Shown: positions 9,327 through 18,813 of the stretch, piece after piece
Numbering within the stretch: position 1 is the stretch's first letter
How the letters are laid out: each line of letters starts with the position of its first letter
Source of the DNA: DASXQK01 sp963757155
Lineage (GTDB): Bacteria; Pseudomonadota; Alphaproteobacteria; Dongiales; Dongiaceae
Length of the DNA stretch: 64,000 nucleotides
Reading direction: 5' to 3'
Assembly (NCBI GenBank): GCA_963757155.1
Contig: CAVWQS010000013.1
Location: 10,419 to 74,418 of the forward strand
Position numbers and translations under genes: made by a program
The notes under the pieces: model-generated
What the model was told of the DNA's origin: nothing
The model's input: the letters and a program-made list of their open reading frames with translations, nothing else
Database searches by the model: none

Positions 9327-9518
9327 ATGTTGAATTTCCAGGTCGAGGGCATGAGCTGCGATCACTGCCGCAGCGCCGTCACCGCGGCGATCCGAAGGGT
9401 GGCGCCGCGGGCCCGGGTGGAGGTCGATCTGGATTCCGGCCAAGTGACGGTGGCGGAAGCCGGCGACCGGCAAGCCGTGGCGGCGGCAATCCGCAGCGCC
9501 GGCTATGAAACCAGATGA
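9327..9518 (+). CDS. CopZ-like heavy-metal-associated (HMA) chaperone
   Basis: A 63-residue single HMA domain with the metal-binding GMSCDHC motif at residues 8-14, the usual beta-alpha-beta-beta-alpha-beta layout, and the closing AIRSAGYETR. Such proteins carry Cu(I) in the cytoplasm to an ATPase or sensor. Its length is typical of CopZ. It is divergent from the multicopper oxidase and has its own copper-box-like promoter, which supports copper over other metals. Confidence 0.88.
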   Translation: MLNFQVEGMSCDHCRSAVTAAIRRVAPRARVEVDLDSGQVTVAEAGDRQAVAAAIRSAGYETR

Positions 9519-9521
9519 CCC

Positions 9522-10061
9522 CTAAACGCCGACGCAGGCCTGGCCTTCGACCGGCATGCGGTCCGGATTGCCCGGCCGGCGCTCCGTCGTATAGGCGTTC
9601 AGAAACCACTCCCCATTGATCCCGGGAATGTAGAAGGAGAGCTGGTCCTTCTGGTGGAAGAGGGCGAAGCAGGCAGGCTTGCCCTGGTTGAAGGAATCGT
9701 AGCGATAGCAGACCAGATCGTCCTGGATCCACCAATGGCCGGCGTAGGTGCAGTTCTCCTCCTTATAGGCCGTCCTTCCGTCGGGGGATTGATATTCGGC
9801 CCAGGGTTTCCCGCCGGGATTGTAGCGGCCGTACAAGGTCTGATCCGTCAGGAGCTTCTCCATCTCCGCCCGCTGGGAGACGCGTTGGCTATCGGGCGGC
9901 GGGCTTATCTGGGGTTGGCCTACGTCCGGATGGCCTGGCTCTGGCGGGCCAAGTTCCTGGCCCAGGGCCGCGCTCGAGACCGCGAGCCAAAACCCTGCCG
10001 CCAATAGGGAATAGACAAATCCGGTCGGCGCCGCGGCGCGCTTGGTTCGATCCCTGTTCAT
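9522..10061 (-). CDS. Secreted protein of unknown function
   Basis: About 179 residues. Two adjacent Met codons (10064 and 10061) follow GGAG, and the second has the better spacing. Residues 5-35 are a signal peptide ending near ALGQE, followed by a proline-rich linker and a compact domain rich in Trp, Tyr and Cys (ENCTYAGHWWIQDDLVCYRY, then KPACFALF and a C-terminal Cys). Four Cys suggest disulfides in the periplasm. The layout resembles DUF995-type proteins, but I cannot confirm the family. Its stop lies four bases from the copZ-like stop. Confidence 0.7.
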   Translation of the reverse strand: MNRDRTKRAAAPTGFVYSLLAAGFWLAVSSAALGQELGPPEPGHPDVGQPQISPPPDSQRVSQRAEMEKLLTDQTLYGRYNPGGKPWAEYQSPDGRTAYKEENCTYAGHWWIQDDLVCYRYDSFNQGKPACFALFHQKDQLSFYIPGINGEWFLNAYTTERRPGNPDRMPVEGQACVGV

Positions 10062-10219
10062 CATCTCCAACTTGCGAAGCAAGCATGGCCAAACCATGTT
10101 CCAGCGGCGGCATTTTGATGCCGCCCGGCCCCCGGGCAGGGCCGGTTGCTCTTGCCTTGACCGCCGCTATACTGCCCGCGACCCATTCCCGACAACCGGT
10201 TTCTCCCGCGAGGATCACC

Positions 10220-11707
10220 ATGCAGCAAGCCGCCAAGAAAGTTTCCGCTCCCGTCCTGCCGCTCAAGGATCCGAGCCTGTTCCGCCAGCAATGCTACATC
10301 AATGGCAAATGGGTCGATGCCAATTCCGGCAAGACCATCGACGTCAACAATCCCGCGACCGGCGAGATCCTGGGCACGGTGCCGAACCTGGGCGCGGCCG
10401 AGACGCGGCGCGCCATCGAGGCGGCCAATGCCGCCTGGCCCGCCTGGCGCAAGAAGACCGCCAAGGAGCGCGCCAATATCCTGCGCAAATGGTTCAACCT
10501 GATGATGGAGAACCAGGACGACCTCGGCATGCTGATGACCGCCGAGCAGGGCAAGCCGCTGGCCGAGGCCAAGGGCGAGATCGCCTATGGCGCCTCCTTC
10601 GTCGAATGGTTCGCCGAGGAGGCCAAGCGCGTCTACGGCGACACCATTCCCCAGCATCAGCCCGACAAGCGCATCGTCGTGATCAAGGAGCCCATCGGCG
10701 TCGTCGCCGCGATCACGCCCTGGAATTTCCCCAATGCCATGATCACCCGCAAATGCGCCCCGGCCCTGGCGGCGGGCTGCCCGGTCGTGATCAAGCCGGC
10801 CTCGCAGACGCCCTTCTCGGCGACGGCGCTGGCCGAGCTCGCCCATCGCGCCGGCATTCCGGCGGGCGTGCTCAATGTCGTCACCGGCTCGGCCACGGCC
10901 ATCGGCGGCGAGATGACCAGCAATCCCATCGTGCGCAAGCTCTCCTTCACCGGCTCGACCGAGATCGGCAAGCTGCTGATGCAGCAATGCGCCGGCACGG
11001 TGAAGAAGGTCTCCATGGAGCTCGGCGGCAACGCGCCCTTCATCGTCTTCAACGATGCCGATCTCGAGGCCGCGGTGGAAGGCGCCATCGCGTCGAAATA
11101 CCGCAACACCGGCCAGACCTGCGTCTGCGCCAACCGCCTGCTGGTCCAGGACGATGTCTATGACAAATTCGCCGAGATGCTGACCGCCGCGGTGGGCAAG
11201 CTGAAGGTGGGCGACGGGCTCAAGGGCGAGACCTCCCAGGGCCCGCTTATCGACATGAAGGCCGTGGAAAAGGTCGAGGAGCATATCGCCGACGCCGTGA
11301 AGAAGGGCGCCAAGGTGATCGCCGGCGGCAAGCGCCATGAGCTCGGCGGCAGCTTCTTCCAGCCGACCGTGCTGGCGAACGTGAACACCCAGATGGCGGT
11401 GGCGCGGGAGGAGACCTTCGGCCCCGTGGCGCCGCTGTTCCGCTTCAGCACGGACGAAGAGGCGGTGCAGATGGCCAATGACACCGAGTTCGGCCTGGCG
11501 GCCTATTTCTTCAGCCGCGATCTCGGCCGCGTCTGGCGCACCGCCGAGCAGCTCGAATACGGCATCGTCGGCATCAACACCGGCATCATCTCCACCGAGG
11601 TCGCGCCCTTCGGCGGCGTGAAGGAATCCGGCATCGGCCGCGAGGGCTCCAAATACGGCATCGAGGATTTCCTCGAGATCAAATACCTCTGCATGGGCGG
11701 GATCTAG
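10220..11707 (+). CDS. gabD: Succinate-semialdehyde dehydrogenase (NAD(P)+)
   Basis: A 495-residue aldehyde dehydrogenase that most closely fits GabD, oxidising succinate semialdehyde to succinate in 4-aminobutyrate breakdown. The general base Glu is in VSMELGGNAPF, the catalytic Cys in NTGQTCVCANR, and the cofactor segment is TPWNFPNAM. The C-terminal EVAPFGGVKESGIGREG is typical of the GabD branch. I start at the ATG at 10220, preceded by AGGA; the frame is open further upstream but without a ribosome site. It appears monocistronic, with a dispersed repeat downstream. Confidence 0.93.
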   Translation: MQQAAKKVSAPVLPLKDPSLFRQQCYINGKWVDANSGKTIDVNNPATGEILGTVPNLGAAETRRAIEAANAAWPAWRKKTAKERANILRKWFNLMMENQDDLGMLMTAEQGKPLAEAKGEIAYGASFVEWFAEEAKRVYGDTIPQHQPDKRIVVIKEPIGVVAAITPWNFPNAMITRKCAPALAAGCPVVIKPASQTPFSATALAELAHRAGIPAGVLNVVTGSATAIGGEMTSNPIVRKLSFTGSTEIGKLLMQQCAGTVKKVSMELGGNAPFIVFNDADLEAAVEGAIASKYRNTGQTCVCANRLLVQDDVYDKFAEMLTAAVGKLKVGDGLKGETSQGPLIDMKAVEKVEEHIADAVKKGAKVIAGGKRHELGGSFFQPTVLANVNTQMAVAREETFGPVAPLFRFSTDEEAVQMANDTEFGLAAYFFSRDLGRVWRTAEQLEYGIVGINTGIISTEVAPFGGVKESGIGREGSKYGIEDFLEIKYLCMGGI

Positions 11708-11757
11708 GACCGTCTACCGCCCTTCCGGCCCCGTGTCGGAAGGGCGAAGTTTCTCTG

Positions 11758-11846
11758 TCGTCATTCCCGCGAAAGCGGGAATCCAGGGCCGCATGCTCAG
11801 GCCTCGCCAGTCGCCCTGGATACCCGCTTTCGCGGGTATGACGAAT
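11758..11846. repeat. Dispersed palindromic repeat, two copies facing each other
   Basis: GTCATTCCCGCGAAAGCGGG followed by AATCCAGGG, then after about 25 bases an inverted copy ending in CCCGCTTTCGCGGGTATGAC. The same family recurs at 37,553 and 58,824. Each copy can fold as a hairpin, and the pair could fold as one long structure downstream of gabD. Confidence 0.8.
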
Positions 11847-11914
11847 ATGAGTGGCGGAGCGCTTTTCGCGAGATCACGACAGAGGCAGTTCAGCTTGATC
11901 AGAAAATGCGCTGA

Positions 11915-12850
11915 ATGACCGACATGATCTCCGTCAGCGGGCTCGTCTTCGACTATCCCGGCACGCGGGCCCTCGACGATGTCGGCTTCACCCTCGAAGG
12001 CGAGACCATCACCGCGCTGGTCGGCCCGAACGGCGCGGGGAAATCGACGCTGCTGCGCTGCATCGCCGGGCTGGATACGCCCTATGCCGGCGAGATCAAT
12101 GTGGCGGGGCTCGATGTCCTGGCCCAGCCGCGCGACAGCCATCGCTGCATGGGTTTCCTTGCCGACAGCTATGGGCTCTATGACGATCTGACGATCAAGC
12201 AATGCCTGCTCTATCGTGCCGCCTCGCTCCGCATGCCGGCGGATGAGCGGGCGACGGCGGTGCAGCTTGCCGCCGAGCGCCTCGCCATCGCCGACCGTCT
12301 GCGCCAGAAGGCCGGCACGCTCTCCCGCGGGCTTCGCCAGCGTCTCGCCATCGCCCAGAGCATCGTGCATCACCCGCCGGTCCTGCTTCTGGACGAGCCA
12401 GCCTCGGGGCTCGATCCCGAGGCCCGGGTCGGGCTCGCCGAGACCCTGCTGCGTCTGAGGGAGGAGGGGATGACCATCATCGTCTCCTCCCACATCCTGA
12501 GCGAGCTCGAGGATTACTCGACCCATATGCTGGTGCTGCGCGGCGGGCGGCTGGTGGAGCAGCGCGCCCTGGGCACGACCAGCGACGGACGCGGGGCCGC
12601 GGTCACGCTTCGCCTGGCCCGCCACGACGACCGGCTCGAAGCGCTGCTGCGGTCCGAGCCCTCGGTCGGCCAGCTGATGGTCGAAGGGCTGGTGGCGCAG
12701 TTCCAATTCGCCGGCGATCCGGCCGAGCGCGCCATGCTGCTGCGGCGTCTCATCGCCGCGGAGCTGCCCGTCGCCGATTTCGCGGCCGAGCGCGAGAGTC
12801 TGCAGGATCTCTACATGAGCGGCGTCGGGGCGCCGGAGAAGACGCCATGA
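11915..12850 (+). CDS. ABC transporter ATP-binding protein
   Basis: A 311-residue ATPase. Walker A is GPNGAGKST (about residue 42), the signature is LSRGLRQRL, Walker B is LLLDEPASGLD, and the switch His is in VSSHIL. The C-terminal 90 residues resemble the extension of CcmA/NatA-type exporter ATPases. The gene stop overlaps the permease start (ATGA, 12847-12850), so the two form one transporter, probably an exporter since no binding protein is present. The substrate is unknown. Confidence 0.9.
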   Translation: MTDMISVSGLVFDYPGTRALDDVGFTLEGETITALVGPNGAGKSTLLRCIAGLDTPYAGEINVAGLDVLAQPRDSHRCMGFLADSYGLYDDLTIKQCLLYRAASLRMPADERATAVQLAAERLAIADRLRQKAGTLSRGLRQRLAIAQSIVHHPPVLLLDEPASGLDPEARVGLAETLLRLREEGMTIIVSSHILSELEDYSTHMLVLRGGRLVEQRALGTTSDGRGAAVTLRLARHDDRLEALLRSEPSVGQLMVEGLVAQFQFAGDPAERAMLLRRLIAAELPVADFAAERESLQDLYMSGVGAPEKTP

Positions 12851-14238
12851 ACCCGGAGCTGCGGCGCAATCTCTGGCTGCAATTCTCCCTCACCCGCCTG
12901 CTGCTGGCCCCGGTCGCGATCGGAGCGCTGCTGACGCTCACCTGGATCGTCAGCGATTCGAGCCTGGCGGCGGTCGCCGAGGTGGCTCGGGCGATGTATT
13001 ACCTATTGGTCGTCCTCTGGGGCACGCGCCGGGCCGCAGATCTGGTGGCCGAGGAGATCGCGGGCGGCACCTGGGACGGCCAGCGCATGTCGGCGCTCGG
13101 CGCCTGGCAGATGAGCTGGGGCAAGCTTCTCGGGGGCACCAGCTATGTCTGCTATGCCGCGGGCCTCGCCTTCCTCGCGCTCGTCGGCTGCTATTGGGCA
13201 ACCGGCATACCGCCCTGGCAAAGCGGCCAGGCCATCCAGCTGCTGCGCCTGCTGGGGACGGGCGCCCTGGCCCAGGCCGTTGCCATGCTGGTCAGCCTGG
13301 CCCTGCTGCGCCGCCTCGCCATCCGCCGGCGCCTCGGCGTCTCTCTCAGCCAGGTCGCCGGCATTTTGGCGGGGCTGGTGGCGTCCGGGCAGCTCGATGG
13401 CGGCGTTGTGGCCCTGTTTCTGCCCGACATCGCCTGGTATGGCCGGGTCTGGGACGGCGAGCTTTTCTCTTTGGCGACGCTCGGCGTATTCCTGGCCTGG
13501 AGCGTCTTCGGCATCTATCGGCTGATGCGCGTCGAGCTCAAATTCCAGAGCGGCCCCTGGGCCTGGCTCGCCTTCGCCTTGTTCCTGATGGCCTATTGCG
13601 ACGGCTTCCTCTACGGCTCGATCCAGCTTGCAGGCGGCGCTCTCGGCGCTTGGCTGATCCTTCCCTTCCTGCTGGTGTCCGCGCTCACCTATCTCGCGCT
13701 TTTTCTCGAGCCCAAGGATGTCGTTCACTATCGCTGGCTGGGCGCCGATCTGGCCACGCATGCGTTCCGTCACGCCTGGGTCCTGCTGCCGCAATGGCTG
13801 CCGGTCTATCTCCTGACCTTCGTCTGCGCCGTCGTCCTCTGCTTCTCCCCCGAGCTGGGGAGTGCCGGGCTCCGGCTGCTCTCCGGGCCCTTCGTATCGA
13901 TGGAGGCGCTGCAGCATGCGCGCGGCCTCTCCCTTTATCCGCTGGTCATCGTGATCTATCTTCTGCGCGATGTGCTGCTGGTGCTGTTCTTCAATTTCGG
14001 CCATGGCGGCCGGCGCGGCGATGCGACCGCCTTCATCATCCTCTTCCTCGCCTATTTTCCCCTGACGGGAATACTGGTCTCTCTCGAGATGGTTTCTCTG
14101 ATTCCCATACTGGCGCCCTATCCCCTGGCGCCGCCGCTGATCAGCTTCGCCGCCGGGCTGGTCGAATGCGCCGCTTTGGCCTGGCTGGTCTATCGCCGCC
14201 TGGCGCTGGCCGGTCGCTTCGCCCCCGCCATGGCTTGA
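12847..14238 (+). CDS. ABC transporter permease
   Basis: A 463-residue integral membrane protein, very rich in Leu, Ala and Trp, with about ten to twelve predicted membrane spans by eye. It is translated from an ATG overlapping the stop of the ATPase gene, so it is the membrane partner of that protein. The ABC-2-like character (a soluble stretch VAEEIAGGTWDGQRMSALG early on) recalls permeases of the NatB/ABC-2 exporter group. No substrate can be inferred. Confidence 0.85.
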   Translation: MNPELRRNLWLQFSLTRLLLAPVAIGALLTLTWIVSDSSLAAVAEVARAMYYLLVVLWGTRRAADLVAEEIAGGTWDGQRMSALGAWQMSWGKLLGGTSYVCYAAGLAFLALVGCYWATGIPPWQSGQAIQLLRLLGTGALAQAVAMLVSLALLRRLAIRRRLGVSLSQVAGILAGLVASGQLDGGVVALFLPDIAWYGRVWDGELFSLATLGVFLAWSVFGIYRLMRVELKFQSGPWAWLAFALFLMAYCDGFLYGSIQLAGGALGAWLILPFLLVSALTYLALFLEPKDVVHYRWLGADLATHAFRHAWVLLPQWLPVYLLTFVCAVVLCFSPELGSAGLRLLSGPFVSMEALQHARGLSLYPLVIVIYLLRDVLLVLFFNFGHGGRRGDATAFIILFLAYFPLTGILVSLEMVSLIPILAPYPLAPPLISFAAGLVECAALAWLVYRRLALAGRFAPAMA

Positions 14239-14272
14239 GGCCCGCAGCCGGCGACCCCCAAAGGAGATCCCG

Positions 14273-15652
14273 ATGGCCAGCTACGACTATGATCTCTTCG
14301 TCATCGGCGCGGGCTCGGGCGGCGTCCGGGCGGCGCGCGTCTCCGCGGGCTATGGCGCCCGGGTCGCCATCGCCGAGGAATATCGCGTCGGCGGAACCTG
14401 CGTCATTCGCGGCTGCGTGCCCAAGAAGCTGCTGGTCTATGGCGCCCATGTGCGCGAGGAGATCGAGGATGCCGCGGGCTATGGCTGGACGATCCCCGAG
14501 GCCCGTTTCGACTGGGCGAGCCTGATCGCCAACAAGGATCGCGAGATCGACCGGCTGGAAAGCATCTATCGCAGGGTGCTCGACAACGCCAAGGTGACGC
14601 TGATCGAGGGCCGGGCGCGATTTGCCGATGCCCATACCGTCGTTATCGGGAACAAGCGGATCACCGCCGACAAGATCCTGATCGCCACCGGCGGCTATCC
14701 CGTGCGCCTGCCGGGCTTCGACGAGCAGAACAGCATCAGCTCCAACGAGGCCTTCTATCTGGAGAAGCTGCCCGAGCGCATCGCCATCGTCGGCGGCGGC
14801 TATATCGCCGTCGAGTTCGCCGGCATCTTCAATGGCCTCGGCAGCGAGGTGAGCCTTCTCTATCGCGGCGAGCAGATCCTGCGGGGCTTCGACGACGATC
14901 TGCGCCATGGGCTGGCGAAAGAGCTCACCCGCAAGGGGATCGATGTCAGGCTCCGCGCCGTCGTGCATCGCATCGAGCCCGCGGTCACGGGCTGGCGCCT
15001 GCATTTCGGGGACGGCGCTACCCTGGAGGTGGACAAGGTCATGGCCGCAACCGGCCGTCGCCCCAATACCGGGGAGCTCGATGCCGGGCTGGCGGGGGTC
15101 GAGCTCGACCATCACGGCGCCGTCGTCGTCGATGCCTATTCGAAGACGAGCCGGGAGAACATCTACGCCATCGGCGATGTGACCGATCGCCTGAACCTCA
15201 CGCCGGTGGCGATTCGTGAGGCCATGGCCTTCGCCGATACGGTCTTCGGCAACCGGCCCTGGGCCATGGACCATGACGGCGTGGCCTCGGCCGTGTTCAG
15301 CCAGCCCCCGATCGGCACCGTCGGGCTGACCGAGACCGAAGCCCGCCGGCGGCATGCCGAGCTCGATGTCTACAAGGCGGACTTCCGGCCCATGAAGCAC
15401 ACTCTCTCCGGCCGGCAGGAACGGACGCTGATGAAGCTGGTCGTCGAGCGGACGAGCCAGCGGGTGCTGGGGGCCCATATGCTGGGGCCCGATGCGCCGG
15501 AGATCATCCAGGCGATGGCGATCGCCGTGAAGCTGGGCGCCACCAAGCAGCAGTTCGACGAGGCGGTGGCAATCCATCCGACGGCGGCGGAGGAGTTCGT
15601 GACCATGCGGATGCGCGAGCGCGATCCGTCCGACGCCGGGCAGGTGCCTTGA
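14273..15652 (+). CDS. gor: Glutathione-disulfide reductase
   Basis: A 459-residue flavoprotein disulfide reductase. The FAD-binding GAGSGGVRAAR is at residues 11-21, and the redox-active pair is in GGTCVIRGCVPKK (Cys spaced by four). The NADPH site GGGYIAVEFAG follows, and the C-terminal HPTAAEEFVTMR carries the catalytic His-Glu. The sequence VIRGCVPKK and the GSGG FAD loop favour glutathione reductase over lipoamide dehydrogenase. A strong AAGGAG lies just upstream of the ATG. Confidence 0.94.
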   Translation: MASYDYDLFVIGAGSGGVRAARVSAGYGARVAIAEEYRVGGTCVIRGCVPKKLLVYGAHVREEIEDAAGYGWTIPEARFDWASLIANKDREIDRLESIYRRVLDNAKVTLIEGRARFADAHTVVIGNKRITADKILIATGGYPVRLPGFDEQNSISSNEAFYLEKLPERIAIVGGGYIAVEFAGIFNGLGSEVSLLYRGEQILRGFDDDLRHGLAKELTRKGIDVRLRAVVHRIEPAVTGWRLHFGDGATLEVDKVMAATGRRPNTGELDAGLAGVELDHHGAVVVDAYSKTSRENIYAIGDVTDRLNLTPVAIREAMAFADTVFGNRPWAMDHDGVASAVFSQPPIGTVGLTETEARRRHAELDVYKADFRPMKHTLSGRQERTLMKLVVERTSQRVLGAHMLGPDAPEIIQAMAIAVKLGATKQQFDEAVAIHPTAAEEFVTMRMRERDPSDAGQVP

Positions 15653-15702
15653 TCTGGCGGAGGTCTTCTCCTAGCTTCGCGGAGATGTTTCGGGAGGGGG
15701 CG

Positions 15703-16002
15703 ATGATCGCGAAGGGAATATGCCTGGTGCTGGCCGGAACCCTGCTCGCGGCGGCGCAACCGGCCTTGGCCTATGATTGCAGCGATCAGGGCATGATAGA
15801 CCAGCTGAACGACTATCAGAATGCCCAGCCCAAGGCCTCGGGCATGTGCCAGAGCGCCCAGCTCCAGATCAAGGTGATGAAGAAGCAGATCGAGATCATC
15901 AACCACTGCCCCGGCTCCGACCCCAATGGCGACAGCCGCTGGCAGGCGCTGGAATCGATCAAGGCCTCGCAGAACACCCTGGATACGATGTGCACTAACT
16001 GA
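15703..16002 (+). CDS. Small secreted Cys-containing protein
   Basis: A 99-residue protein. I choose the ATG at 15703 because GGGAGGGGG lies directly upstream, although the frame is open from 15649. Residues 1-22 are a signal peptide cut after ALA. The mature part YDCSDQGMIDQLNDYQ... is helical and has four Cys (positions near the start, middle and end), so it probably forms disulfides in the periplasm. No family is recognised. Confidence 0.72.
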   Translation: MIAKGICLVLAGTLLAAAQPALAYDCSDQGMIDQLNDYQNAQPKASGMCQSAQLQIKVMKKQIEIINHCPGSDPNGDSRWQALESIKASQNTLDTMCTN

Positions 16003-16035
16003 AGGGGCTCGCCGGCGCCTCCGTGCCCCCTTCCG

Positions 16036-16184
16036 TCATGGCCGGGCGAAGTCCCGGCCATCCACGTCGTGGAGAGCCGAGAAGGCAGCCGCCGGACTGT
16101 AGATCACCTGTTACCGTGCCTAAGTAACGGTGGATTGTGGCACGGCCCGACGTGGATGGCCGGGACTTCGCCCGGCCATGACGG
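16036..16184. repeat. Inverted pair of dispersed repeats upstream of the DAHP synthase gene
   Basis: GTCATGGCCGGGCGAAGTCC followed by CGGCCATCCACGTCG at 16036-16070, and its inverted copy CGTGGATGGCCGGGACTTCG...CATGACGG at 16151-16184. Each arm is itself a hairpin. The 80 bases between contain no gene. Confidence 0.8.
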
Positions 16185-16268
16185 TTCTAAGAGCGGAGGC
16201 CGGGGCTTGGTTGAAATATGCCCGTTTCGGGCGTATAGGGTCGGGCTCGTTTGAGCCAGAGGTAGAGC

Positions 16269-17651
16269 ATGGCGGGCAAATGGAGTCCGGAGAGCTGGCG
16301 GGGCAAGCCTGTCCAGCAGAGCCCCGATTATCCCGATCCGATGAAGCTGGAGGCGGTGGAGAATCGGCTGCGCGGATATCCCCCGCTGGTCTTTGCCGGG
16401 GAGGCGCGCCGGCTGATGGAGACGCTGGGCGAGGTGGCCGAGGGCCGCGGTTTCCTGCTTCAGGGCGGGGATTGCGCCGAGAGTTTCGCCGAGTTCAGCG
16501 CTAACAACATCCGCGACACCTTCCGCGTGCTGCTGCAGATGGCCGTCGTGCTGACCTTCGGCGCCGCCTTGCCGGTGGTGAAGGTCGGCCGGATGGCCGG
16601 CCAGTTCGCCAAGCCCCGCTCCGCGCCCATGGAGACGATCGGCGGCGTCGAGCTGCCGAGCTATCGCGGCGACAATATCAACGGCATCGAGTTCACGGCC
16701 GCCGCGCGCATGCCGGATCCCGAGCGCCTGGTCCAGGCCTATAACCAGTCGGCGGCGACCCTCAACCTGCTGCGCGCCTTCGCCCAGGGCGGCTTCGCCG
16801 ATCTGCACCGGGTACATCGCTGGAATCTCGATTTCGTCGCGGACAGTCCGCTGGGCCATCGCTATGCCGAGCTGGCCGACCGTCTGAGCGAGACGCTGGA
16901 TTTCATGGCCGCTTGCGGCATGACGGCGGAATCGACGCCCCAGATCCGCGAGACCGAGTTCTTCACCAGCCATGAGGCGCTTCATCTCGCCTATGAGCAG
17001 GCGCTGACCCGCGTCGATAGCCTGACGGGCAAGTGGTACGCCTGCTCGGCCCATATGCTGTGGATCGGCGATCGCACCCGCCAGGCCGACGGCGCTCATG
17101 TCGAGTTCATGCGCGGGATCGAGAATCCCATCGGCCTCAAATGCGGGCCGACCATGGAGCCCGACGATCTGCTGCGCCTCATCGATCTGCTGAACCCGGC
17201 CAATGTGCCGGGGCGCCTGACCCTGATCGCCCGCATGGGCGCCGACAAGGTCGAGGCCAAGCTGCCGGCGCTGCTGCGCGCGGTGAAGCGCGCGGGGGCC
17301 AAGGTCGTCTGGTCCTGCGATCCCATGCATGGCAATACGATCAAATCCTCCAACGGCTACAAGACCCGGCCCTTCGACCGGGTCCTGGCCGAGGTGCGCG
17401 GCTTCTTCGCCGCCCATCAGGCCGAGGGGCTACATGCCGGCGGCGTCCATGTCGAGATGACGGGCCAGGACGTCACCGAGTGCATCGGTGGCGCCAAGGC
17501 GGTGACGGAACAGGCGCTGGCCGACCGCTACCACACCCATTGCGATCCGCGGCTCAACGCCAGCCAGGCGCTCGAGCTTGCCTTCCTCATCGCCGGCGCG
17601 TTGAAGCAGGAGCGCGTCGCCCAGGGCCGGAAGATCGCCGCGGCGTCTTAG
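16269..17651 (+). CDS. 3-deoxy-7-phosphoheptulonate synthase, class II
   Basis: A 460-residue type II (plant/actinobacterial type) DAHP synthase, which condenses phosphoenolpyruvate and erythrose-4-phosphate at the start of the shikimate pathway. Family marks are WSPESWRGKPVQQSPDYPD at the start, LLQGGDCAESFAEF, the metal-site CDPMHGNT, and HVEMTGQDVTECIGG. Length is normal. It is followed after 25 bases by a nicotinate phosphoribosyltransferase gene. Confidence 0.96.
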   Translation: MAGKWSPESWRGKPVQQSPDYPDPMKLEAVENRLRGYPPLVFAGEARRLMETLGEVAEGRGFLLQGGDCAESFAEFSANNIRDTFRVLLQMAVVLTFGAALPVVKVGRMAGQFAKPRSAPMETIGGVELPSYRGDNINGIEFTAAARMPDPERLVQAYNQSAATLNLLRAFAQGGFADLHRVHRWNLDFVADSPLGHRYAELADRLSETLDFMAACGMTAESTPQIRETEFFTSHEALHLAYEQALTRVDSLTGKWYACSAHMLWIGDRTRQADGAHVEFMRGIENPIGLKCGPTMEPDDLLRLIDLLNPANVPGRLTLIARMGADKVEAKLPALLRAVKRAGAKVVWSCDPMHGNTIKSSNGYKTRPFDRVLAEVRGFFAAHQAEGLHAGGVHVEMTGQDVTECIGGAKAVTEQALADRYHTHCDPRLNASQALELAFLIAGALKQERVAQGRKIAAAS

Positions 17652-17676
17652 GTTTTTGGCGCCGAACGGGGGGAGC

Positions 17677-18795
17677 ATGCAACCGAGCCCAGACGAAATA
17701 CCGGCTTGGACGGATCACTACTTCCTGCGCACGAAGAAGGCGATCGAGCGTTTCGGCGACAAGACCGTGACCTATGCGGTCTTCATGCGCCGGCCGGTGA
17801 TCTCGGCCCCGCGGCTGGCCGTCGACTGGCTGAACGAGATCGCCGCATCCCGTAATACCCGCTTCACCATCGACCTGCGCCTGCCCGAGGGCAAATGGGT
17901 CGGTGCGGGCGTGCCGATCATGTATCTCAGCGGCTCCTTCCGCCATCTGGTCGATCTCGAGACGATCATGCTGCAGAAGCTGGGACCGGCCTGCGTCGCC
18001 GCCTTCAATGCCTTCACCATGTGCGCCGATCTGCCGAAGGTCGCCTTCCTCGCCATGGACGCACGCCACTGCGCCGGGCTGGAGATGGCCGAGATCATGG
18101 CCTATGCGGCCAGCGTCGGCTCGGCCCGGGCTAAGCGCAAGGTGGGCGCCAAGGGCTTCGTCGGTAATGCGACCGAGGCGACGGCCCATTACTTCGGCCG
18201 GGAGCACGCGCTGGGCACCATGCCCCACGCTCTCATCGGCTATGCCGGCTCCACCGTCGCCGCGGCCGAGATGTATCACGAGACCTTCCCCGGCGAGGAC
18301 ATGACGGTGCTGGTCGATTATTTCGGCCGCGAGGTCAGCGACTCCCTCGCCGTCTGCCGGCGCTTTCCCGAGATGGCGGCGGCGGGGCAATTGGGGGTTC
18401 GCATCGATACTGCCGGCAGCCGCTTCGTCGAGGGCCTCGATCCGCCGGCCTCCTATGCCGTGCTGGAGCGCCATGTGCCGGAGGCGATCCGCGGATATCG
18501 CAGCGAGGCGGAGTTGCGATATCTCGTCGGCGCCGGGGTTTCCGCCGCGGCCTGCTATCATCTGCGCGACGCCCTCGACGCCGAGGACTTTGCCAAGGTC
18601 CGGCTCATCGCTTCCTCCGGCTTCGATCCCGCCAAATGCCGGGTGATGGCCGAGGCCCAGGCGCCGATCGATGTCGTCGGCACGGGATCCTTTCTGCCGC
18701 AGCGTTGGACCGAAACCTATGCCACGGCGGATATCGTCGAATATGACGGCAAGCCTTTGGTCAAAGTCGGCCGAGAGTTTCTCCTCAGGAAGTAG
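17677..18795 (+). CDS. Nicotinate phosphoribosyltransferase
   Basis: A 372-residue protein of the nicotinate/quinolinate phosphoribosyltransferase fold. It opens with TDHYFLRTKKAIERFGD and has the active-site region KVGAKGFVGNATEATAHY, the phosphoribosyl-pyrophosphate-binding SGFDPAKC and the closing GTGSFLP. It would salvage nicotinate to nicotinate mononucleotide for NAD synthesis, and the NAD synthase gene nadE is 8 kb away. The ATG at 17677 has GGGGGGAG upstream. It is a little shorter than E. coli PncB. Confidence 0.85.
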   Translation: MQPSPDEIPAWTDHYFLRTKKAIERFGDKTVTYAVFMRRPVISAPRLAVDWLNEIAASRNTRFTIDLRLPEGKWVGAGVPIMYLSGSFRHLVDLETIMLQKLGPACVAAFNAFTMCADLPKVAFLAMDARHCAGLEMAEIMAYAASVGSARAKRKVGAKGFVGNATEATAHYFGREHALGTMPHALIGYAGSTVAAAEMYHETFPGEDMTVLVDYFGREVSDSLAVCRRFPEMAAAGQLGVRIDTAGSRFVEGLDPPASYAVLERHVPEAIRGYRSEAELRYLVGAGVSAAACYHLRDALDAEDFAKVRLIASSGFDPAKCRVMAEAQAPIDVVGTGSFLPQRWTETYATADIVEYDGKPLVKVGREFLLRK

Positions 18796-18813
18796 TCCGT
18801 TTCAACGGAAAAC

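Noticed and set aside
11758..11846. CRISPR-like look of the spaced palindromic repeats
   Set aside because: Only two inverted copies with no regular spacers. The family is dispersed over the window as single copies, so it is an intergenic repeat family, not a CRISPR array.
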